DNA from: Prevotella sp. UBA1378
Lineage (GTDB): Bacteria; Bacteroidota; Bacteroidia; Bacteroidales; Bacteroidaceae
Reading direction: 5' to 3'
Length of the DNA: 9,497 nucleotides
Assembly (NCBI GenBank): GCA_002305505.1
Contig: DBRC01000046.1
Coordinates: 1 to 9,497, forward strand
Part shown: positions 6,146 to 9,497 of the stretch, piece after piece
Layout: the number at the start of each line of letters is the position of its first letter
How positions within the stretch are numbered: the stretch's first letter is position 1
The notes under the pieces: model-generated
The model's input: only the letters and a program-made list of their open reading frames with translations
The model's database searches: none
Told to the model about the DNA's origin: nothing
Made by a program: the position numbers and the translations under genes

Positions 6146-6905
6146 CATGTTCCAACACGATGCTGCGCATATTTTTCAGCAAGTCGCTGGCGAAGATGAA
6201 GTCGGTAAGTTTTTGGTTCTTTGAGTGCATGATGTCCGCGCTTACGCCCTGCCACTCCTTGTGACCCTCGTAGATGAATACGATATTCTCGCCGATACCC
6301 ATTACCGAGTTCATGTCGTGTGTGTTGATTATCGTTGTCATGTTAAACTCCTGCGTGATGCTGTGCAGCAGGTCGTCGATGACGAGCGACGTTTTCGGGT
6401 CGAGTCCCGAGTTGGGCTCGTCGCAGAAGAGGTATTGCGGATTCAGGGCGATGGCCCGTGCGATGGCCACGCGCTTCTGCATGCCGCCCGAGATTTCCCC
6501 CGGATACTTGCCTTCGGCCCCTATCAGGTTCACGCGGTCCAGGCAGTCTTGCGCCCTCTTGGTGCGTTCGCGCAGCGTCATGTCGGAGAACATGTCGAGC
6601 GGGAACATCACGTTCTCCAGTACCGTGAGCGAGTCGAACAAGGCAGCACTTTGGAAGATCATCCCCATCTCGCGCCTCAGCAGTATTTTTTCTTTCTTCG
6701 ACATTGCCACGAAGTCGCGCCCGTCGTAGAGCACTTCCCCGCTGGTAGGGTCGAGCAGTCCCACGAGGTTTTTCATCAATACGGTCTTTCCCGAACCGCT
6801 CTGCCCGATAATCAGGTTCGTCTTCCCGTTTTCGAAGACGGTGCTGATATCCTTCAGCACCTGCTTGTCTTCGAAACTCTTGCACAGGTTTTTAATTTCT
6901 ATCAT
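6132..6905 (-). CDS. mlaF: ABC transporter ATPase, MlaF type
   Basis: Cytoplasmic ATPase subunit of an MCE/Mla-type lipid transporter, which moves phospholipids between inner and outer membranes. The 257-residue protein has Walker A GQSGSGKT (34-41), Q-loop Gln85 in MIFQSAALFDSLTVLENV, signature ISGGMQKR (138-145), Walker B YLFCDEP with Glu163, D-loop GLDP (167-170) and switch His196 in NTHDM. The SGGMQKRVAIARA stretch and the AALFDSLTVLENV segment are typical of MlaF/Mkl ATPases rather than import ATPases. Its ATG overlaps the end of the permease gene by four bases (ATGA), so the two are translationally coupled. No MCE-domain (MlaD) gene follows, because the next gene is convergent. The terminal residues EHEKTI are encoded within a palindrome. 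Confidence 0.9.
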   Translation of the reverse strand: MIEIKNLCKSFEDKQVLKDISTVFENGKTNLIIGQSGSGKTVLMKNLVGLLDPTSGEVLYDGRDFVAMSKKEKILLRREMGMIFQSAALFDSLTVLENVMFPLDMFSDMTLRERTKRAQDCLDRVNLIGAEGKYPGEISGGMQKRVAIARAIALNPQYLFCDEPNSGLDPKTSLVIDDLLHSITQEFNMTTIINTHDMNSVMGIGENIVFIYEGHKEWQGVSADIMHSKNQKLTDFIFASDLLKNMRSIVLEHEKTI

Positions 6906-7651
6906 GAGAGCAGTTGTGTTAGGAAGACGTCAGAACATAAAATCAGCACACTCGAACACACCACGGCATCGGTGCTGGCTTTTCCCACGTTTACCGAGCC
7001 TCCCTCCACCGTATAGCCGAAGTAGGAGGGCACGCTCGAGATGATAAAGGCGAAAAAGAGGCTTTTAATGATGCTCATCCACACGAACCAGGGGTTGAAT
7101 GAATGCTGCAGGCCCAGCGTCAGGTCGTCGGGCGACAGCACGTGGCCGATGTAAGCCGTGGCATAAGCCCCGAGGATGCCCGTTGCCGATGAGAATATCA
7201 CGAGCAGGGGCATGATGGTAATCATGCCGAGTATTTTCGGCAGGATAAGGTAGCATGCCGAGTTGACGCCCATGATGTCGAGCGCGTCGATTTGTTGTGT
7301 CACGCGCATCGTCCCTATTTCCGATGCGATGTTCGAGCCTACCTTCCCGGCCAGGATCAGGCACATGATAGAAGACGAAAACTCGAGCAGCATGATTTCG
7401 CGCGTGGTGTATCCGCTCACCCACCGCGGCATCCAGGGACTTTGTATGTTCAGCTTCATCTGAATGCAGATCACGGCGCCGATGAAGAACGATATCAGCA
7501 GCACGATGCCTATGGAGTTTACGCCCAGCTGTGCCATCTCCTTTACATATTCCTTGAAGAACATACGCATGCGTTCCGGGCGTGAGAACGTGCGCCCCAT
7601 CAGTAATAAGAACCTGCCGAACGTGGTCAGCCAATTATACAATAGTTTCAT
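6902..7651 (-). CDS. mlaE: MlaE-family permease (lipid ABC transporter)
   Basis: Inner-membrane permease of an Mla/MCE-type lipid transporter, partner of the overlapping MlaF-type ATPase. The 249-residue length is usual for the family. Hydrophobic segments lie at about 46-64, 84-104, 138-165, 187-208 and 226-246. Family signatures are AGKVGSNIASEIGTMRVTQQ (101-120), followed by IDAL, and GYTVEGGSVNVGKASTDAVV (212-231), which matches the MlaE C-terminal motif. An amphipathic N-terminal stretch (residues 1-40) corresponds to the interfacial helix of MlaE. The ATG lies about 20 nt from a TAAATTTG box on the minus strand (7672-7679), making this the first gene of the mlaE-mlaF unit. It diverges from lptB. 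Confidence 0.92.
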   Translation of the reverse strand: MKLLYNWLTTFGRFLLLMGRTFSRPERMRMFFKEYVKEMAQLGVNSIGIVLLISFFIGAVICIQMKLNIQSPWMPRWVSGYTTREIMLLEFSSSIMCLILAGKVGSNIASEIGTMRVTQQIDALDIMGVNSACYLILPKILGMITIMPLLVIFSSATGILGAYATAYIGHVLSPDDLTLGLQHSFNPWFVWMSIIKSLFFAFIISSVPSYFGYTVEGGSVNVGKASTDAVVCSSVLILCSDVFLTQLLS

Positions 7652-7671
7652 TCCTTTCCTTGTTTTCGTTG

Positions 7672-7679
7672 CAAATTTA
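7672..7679 (-). promoter_or_regulatory. Bacteroidetes-type -7 box for mlaE-mlaF
   Basis: Read on the minus strand this is TAAATTTG followed by C, an exact match to TAnnTTTG, ending 20 nt before the mlaE ATG (7651). The expected -33 TTTG is not obvious; the region upstream on that strand is TTATATATCG-like. The call rests on the -7 match and the spacing, which mirrors that of lptB. Confidence 0.65.
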
Positions 7680-7796
7680 CATAAAAATCACGATATATAA
7701 GCCGGTCGTGATAAAAAAACGGGATAAGTTCAACCGTATAGGTGGCAAAATTTCGTCGTTTTTCCGAAATCATTCGTTTATTACGGCAATTTTGCC

Positions 7797-7804
7797 TAAA
7801 TTTG
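7797..7804 (+). promoter_or_regulatory. Bacteroidetes-type -7 box for lptB
   Basis: TAAATTTG followed by C matches TAnnTTTG exactly and ends 18 nt before the lptB ATG at 7823. TTCG at 7773-7776 is a one-mismatch candidate for the -33 TTTG at 20-nt spacing. Together with the minus-strand box at 7672-7679 it makes 7652-7822 a divergent promoter region. Confidence 0.7.
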
Positions 7805-7822
7805 CCGGGAAATTAGCTGATT

Positions 7823-8674
7823 ATGGACGAGAAAACAAATGTAACGGAGGTAAACGGGGCGCAGCCGCGGCCTGCAGGGACGGTGCTGCGCACCGAAGGA
7901 CTGGTGAAACGGTACGGCAGCCGCACGGTGGTGAACGACGTGTCGATCGACGTGAAGCAAGGCGAGATAGTGGGGCTGCTCGGGCCTAATGGTGCGGGTA
8001 AAACCACGTCGTTCTACATGACCACCGGCCTGATAGTGCCCAATGCCGGGCATATCTACCTCGACGACCTCGACATAACCAACTATCCTGTTTACAAGCG
8101 TGCCCGTGCCGGCATCGGCTATTTGGCGCAGGAAGCCTCGGTGTTCCGCAAGATGAGCGTGGAAGACAATATCCTCAGCGTGCTCGAAATGACGGGGAAG
8201 CCCCGCGACTACCAACTGGAGAAGCTGGAAAGCCTGATAAGGGAATTCAGGTTGGGCAAGGTGCGCAAGAACAAGGGCGACCAGCTGTCGGGAGGCGAGC
8301 GCCGCCGTACGGAGATAGCCCGCTGCCTGGCCATCGACCCGAAATTCATCATGCTCGACGAACCCTTCGCCGGTGTCGACCCGATTGCCGTCGAAGACAT
8401 CCAGCAAATCGTGTGGAAGTTGAAAGACCGCAATATCGGCATCCTCATCACCGACCACAATGTGCAGGAGACGCTCTCGATTACCGACCGTGCCTACCTG
8501 CTGTTTGAAGGCCGCATATTGTTTCAGGGAAAGCCCGAGGAACTAGCCGAAAACAAGATTGTGCGCGAAAAGTACCTGTCCAACTCGTTCGTGCTGCGCA
8601 AGAAAGACTTCCAGTTGATAGCCGAGGAGCGCAAGGCCAAGGAGGCCGAGGAAGACGCATTGGCCGGGCACTGA
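7823..8674 (+). CDS. lptB: Lipopolysaccharide export ATPase LptB
   Basis: Cytoplasmic ATPase of the LptB2FG complex, which extracts lipopolysaccharide from the inner membrane and pushes it to the outer membrane. Motifs are Walker A GPNGAGKT (54-61), Q-loop Gln103 in GYLAQEASVFRKMSVEDN, signature LSGGERRR (155-162), Walker B FIMLDEP with Glu180, D-loop GVDP (184-187) and switch His212 in ITDHNVQETL. The ITDHNV motif and the EPFAGVDPIAVEDIQ segment are diagnostic of LptB. At 283 aa it is longer than the roughly 241-residue E. coli protein. The extra residues are an N-terminal stretch of about 18 and a charged C-terminal tail of about 23 (KDFQLIAEERKAKEAEEDAL). The promoter box 18 nt before the ATG supports this start over the in-frame GTG at codon 21. 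lptF/lptG are not in the window. Confidence 0.95.
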   Translation: MDEKTNVTEVNGAQPRPAGTVLRTEGLVKRYGSRTVVNDVSIDVKQGEIVGLLGPNGAGKTTSFYMTTGLIVPNAGHIYLDDLDITNYPVYKRARAGIGYLAQEASVFRKMSVEDNILSVLEMTGKPRDYQLEKLESLIREFRLGKVRKNKGDQLSGGERRRTEIARCLAIDPKFIMLDEPFAGVDPIAVEDIQQIVWKLKDRNIGILITDHNVQETLSITDRAYLLFEGRILFQGKPEELAENKIVREKYLSNSFVLRKKDFQLIAEERKAKEAEEDALAGH

Positions 8675-8681
8675 CTAATTC

Positions 8682-8765
8682 GTACAAGCACCTTGTAGCC
8701 CTGCTACAAAGTGCTTGTACTCCGGCTACAAAGTGCTTGTACTCCGGCTACACGGTGCTTGTACG
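8682..8765. repeat. 22-bp minisatellite (2.8 copies) preceded by one inverted copy
   Basis: This fills the convergent gap between lptB (ends 8674) and the cysteine-rich gene (ends 8781, minus strand). Two identical 22-bp units lie at 8703-8724 and 8725-8746, with a third, partial copy at 8747-8764 carrying two changes. The core is CTACAAAGTGCTTGTAC. An inverted copy, GTACAAGCACCTTGTAGC (8682-8699), can pair with any of the three. With the first copy it makes an 18-nt stem with one mismatch and a 3-nt loop. No T-run follows either side, so this is not a classic terminator, although its place suggests a role at the 3' ends of both transcripts. Confidence 0.85.
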
Positions 8766-8780
8766 ATTCCCGAATTCAGC

Positions 8781-9224
8781 TTATGTAAAGTCGTACTCGT
8801 CGCGATAGCCGTCGAAACGTAGGTTTTCCGTGTATCCATATTGGCGGAAGAGGTTCAGGATCCATTCCTGCTGTTCGGGTGTCAGTAGGTATTTCCCCTT
8901 ATTATAGCAGTAGTAGGTGCCGTGTCCGCCGAGGTATGTCTTAATCTGGTTACGGATAGCGGGTCCGTCTTTACTCTTGGTATCGGCAAATAGCGTGTCG
9001 AAGTCCCCCCATGCGCCGTGTATGACGCGCGTCTGCCTGAAATAGGGGCAGTCGCCGCGTTTCAGCACAGTGGGGTAGATGGCCGGGCCGAAAGCCCTGT
9101 CGGTGCCGATGTGTTGCCCAGCCAAATAGCGGATACAGTCGCCTGCCCTTTTGCAGTCGGTAGTGAAGCAGAGTTGGAATGAGGGCGGTACCAGCCCTGT
9201 TGGAAATGTTTTTTCGGATGGCAT
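8781..9224 (-). CDS. Cysteine-rich conserved hypothetical protein (DUF6078-like)
   Basis: A 147-residue soluble protein with no signal peptide or membrane segment. It has five cysteines: Cys19, Cys24 and Cys30 in a C-x4-C-x5-C cluster (LCFTTDCKRAGDC), Cys59 in GDCPYF and Cys106 in GTYYCY. This spacing could bind a metal, which is inference. Other striking parts are VIHGAWGDFDTLF (68-80), IKTYLGGHGTYY (94-105) and the C-terminal TPEQQEWILNLFRQYGYTENL (115-135). The pattern reminds me of the Bacteroidales DUF6078 family, recalled rather than searched. The frame is open back to 9443, but I chose the ATG at 9224 because the longer version translates a hairpin repeat into low-complexity Lys/Gln/Ser sequence. 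An AGAAAG lies a few bases before the chosen ATG. Function unknown. Confidence 0.75.
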   Translation of the reverse strand: MPSEKTFPTGLVPPSFQLCFTTDCKRAGDCIRYLAGQHIGTDRAFGPAIYPTVLKRGDCPYFRQTRVIHGAWGDFDTLFADTKSKDGPAIRNQIKTYLGGHGTYYCYNKGKYLLTPEQQEWILNLFRQYGYTENLRFDGYRDEYDFT

Positions 9225-9317
9225 GATGTCTTTCTGTTTTATATTATTCTTTACGCCAGTTCGGGATAAGCCCCTCCCGCTATTCCGGCTTCCTCCGCCC
9301 TCTTTGCATTGCAACAA

Positions 9318-9333
9318 CCCTGCCTGTGCAGGG
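9318..9333. other. Small G/C hairpin upstream of the cysteine-rich gene
   Basis: CCCTGC (9318-9323) and GCAGGG (9328-9333) form a perfect 6-bp stem with a 4-nt loop. It lies between the large hairpin at 9351-9418 and the gene start at 9224, about 94 nt before the ATG. No T-run follows on the minus strand. It may be part of a structured leader. Confidence 0.5.
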
Positions 9334-9350
9334 CCGGGGGATACAAGCTG

Positions 9351-9418
9351 TTTTGATTTTTGGTCATTTTTCTGAGATTTTTGGCCAATTATCTCAGAAA
9401 AATGGCCAAAAATCAAAA
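9351..9418. repeat. 27-nt near-perfect inverted repeat (long hairpin) with an internal third copy
   Basis: Bases 9351-9377 and 9392-9418 are complementary over 27 nt. The single exception is T9364 opposite G9405, which is a wobble pair if read as plus-strand RNA. The stem extends by one more pair (9378/9391). The loop region carries a further copy of the arm's core (ATTTTTGGCCA at 9377-9387), so the order is A-B-A-B'-A'. The distal A' arm can pair with either A copy. It lies 126 nt or more before the ATG of the cysteine-rich gene. Possible roles are a leader RNA switch, a terminator from a gene beyond the window, or a dispersed palindromic repeat. Confidence 0.85.
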
Positions 9419-9456
9419 GCGGTAGTTTCCCATTGTCCGCCATCGGCCGTGTTCAT

Positions 9457-9480
9457 GGTGGATGACCACCGCCGCGGCGG
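9457..9480. other. G/C-rich palindromes near the window end
   Basis: GGTGG-ATGA-CCACC (9457-9470) is a small hairpin. It is directly followed by the self-complementary CCGCCGCGGCGG that closes the stretch at 9480. They lie just before an A/T-rich stretch with a possible minus-strand promoter. No gene is seen in 9225-9497 beyond these structures. Confidence 0.4.
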
Positions 9481-9483
9481 AAA

Positions 9484-9491
9484 CAAATATT
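9484..9491 (-). promoter_or_regulatory. Possible -7 box directed towards the cysteine-rich gene
   Basis: Read on the minus strand this is AATATTTG, matching TAnnTTTG except at the first base. The -33 element would fall beyond the window. If active, the transcript would have a leader of about 250 nt containing the 9457-9470, 9351-9418 and 9318-9333 hairpins. Weak call. Confidence 0.25.
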
Positions 9492-9497
9492 GCAATA

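Noticed and set aside
6225..7016. Plus-strand open frame of 263 codons opposite mlaF and mlaE
   Set aside because: It is antisense to two overlapping, well-supported transporter genes and its translation is His/Arg/Val-rich with no recognisable motif. It is a by-product of codon bias.
7796..8458. Minus-strand open frame of 220 codons opposite lptB
   Set aside because: It is antisense to a motif-complete LptB and would run across the divergent promoter. It has no family features.
8682..8765. CRISPR-like tandem repeats
   Set aside because: The 22-bp units are directly adjacent with no unique spacers, one copy is inverted, and no cas gene is nearby. This is a minisatellite.
9225..9443. N-terminal extension of the cysteine-rich protein (73 more residues in an open frame)
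   Set aside because: The extension translates the 27-nt inverted repeat and G/C-rich leader into Lys/Gln/Ser/Gly-rich sequence with no domain character. The ATG at 9224 precedes the part that looks conserved.

Overview
The window looks like a chromosomal housekeeping segment from a member of the Bacteroidales (Bacteroidota). Three things point there. The gene order is DUF177/yceD - rpmF - fabH - era - der. Promoter-like boxes of the TAnnTTTG type lie just upstream of the starts of the DUF177 gene, lptB and mlaE. Start codons generally lack a strong Shine-Dalgarno motif and are preceded by A/T-rich DNA. I cannot name the genus from sequence alone.

Layout. (1) A membrane sensor histidine kinase (71-1237, +) ends at an intrinsic terminator. 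(2) A promoter at 1346-1353 drives a tight cluster: DUF177/YceD, ribosomal protein L32 and FabH, with rpmF and fabH overlapping by one base. A strong hairpin terminator follows fabH. (3) The ribosome-assembly GTPases Era and Der lie 13 nt apart, followed by a small NTF2-like-sized lipoprotein (5610-5999) that is probably co-transcribed. (4) A convergent gap at 6000-6131 holds a heptamer-repeat inverted repeat. It faces a minus-strand pair, an MlaE-type permease and an MlaF-type ATPase, that overlap by ATGA. (5) The mlaE homologue diverges from lptB (7823-8674, +) across a 171-nt region with one TAAATTTG box on each strand. (6) A second convergent gap (8675-8780) holds a minisatellite with an inverted copy. 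(7) A cysteine-rich conserved hypothetical gene (8781-9224, -) follows, with a very long hairpin upstream of it.

The genes fall into two themes. One is ribosome biogenesis tied to fatty-acid initiation (YceD, L32, FabH, Era, Der). The other is envelope lipid traffic (MlaE/MlaF for phospholipid transport, LptB for lipopolysaccharide export).

The coding part is orthodox. I found no defence island, CRISPR array, transposon, tRNA or rRNA. The unusual signals are mostly intergenic: three structured repeat elements (6018-6119, 8682-8765, 9351-9418), a palindrome across the mlaF stop codon, and a pentamer repeat abutting the lipoprotein start. The mlaEF pair also has no MCE-domain partner in the window.
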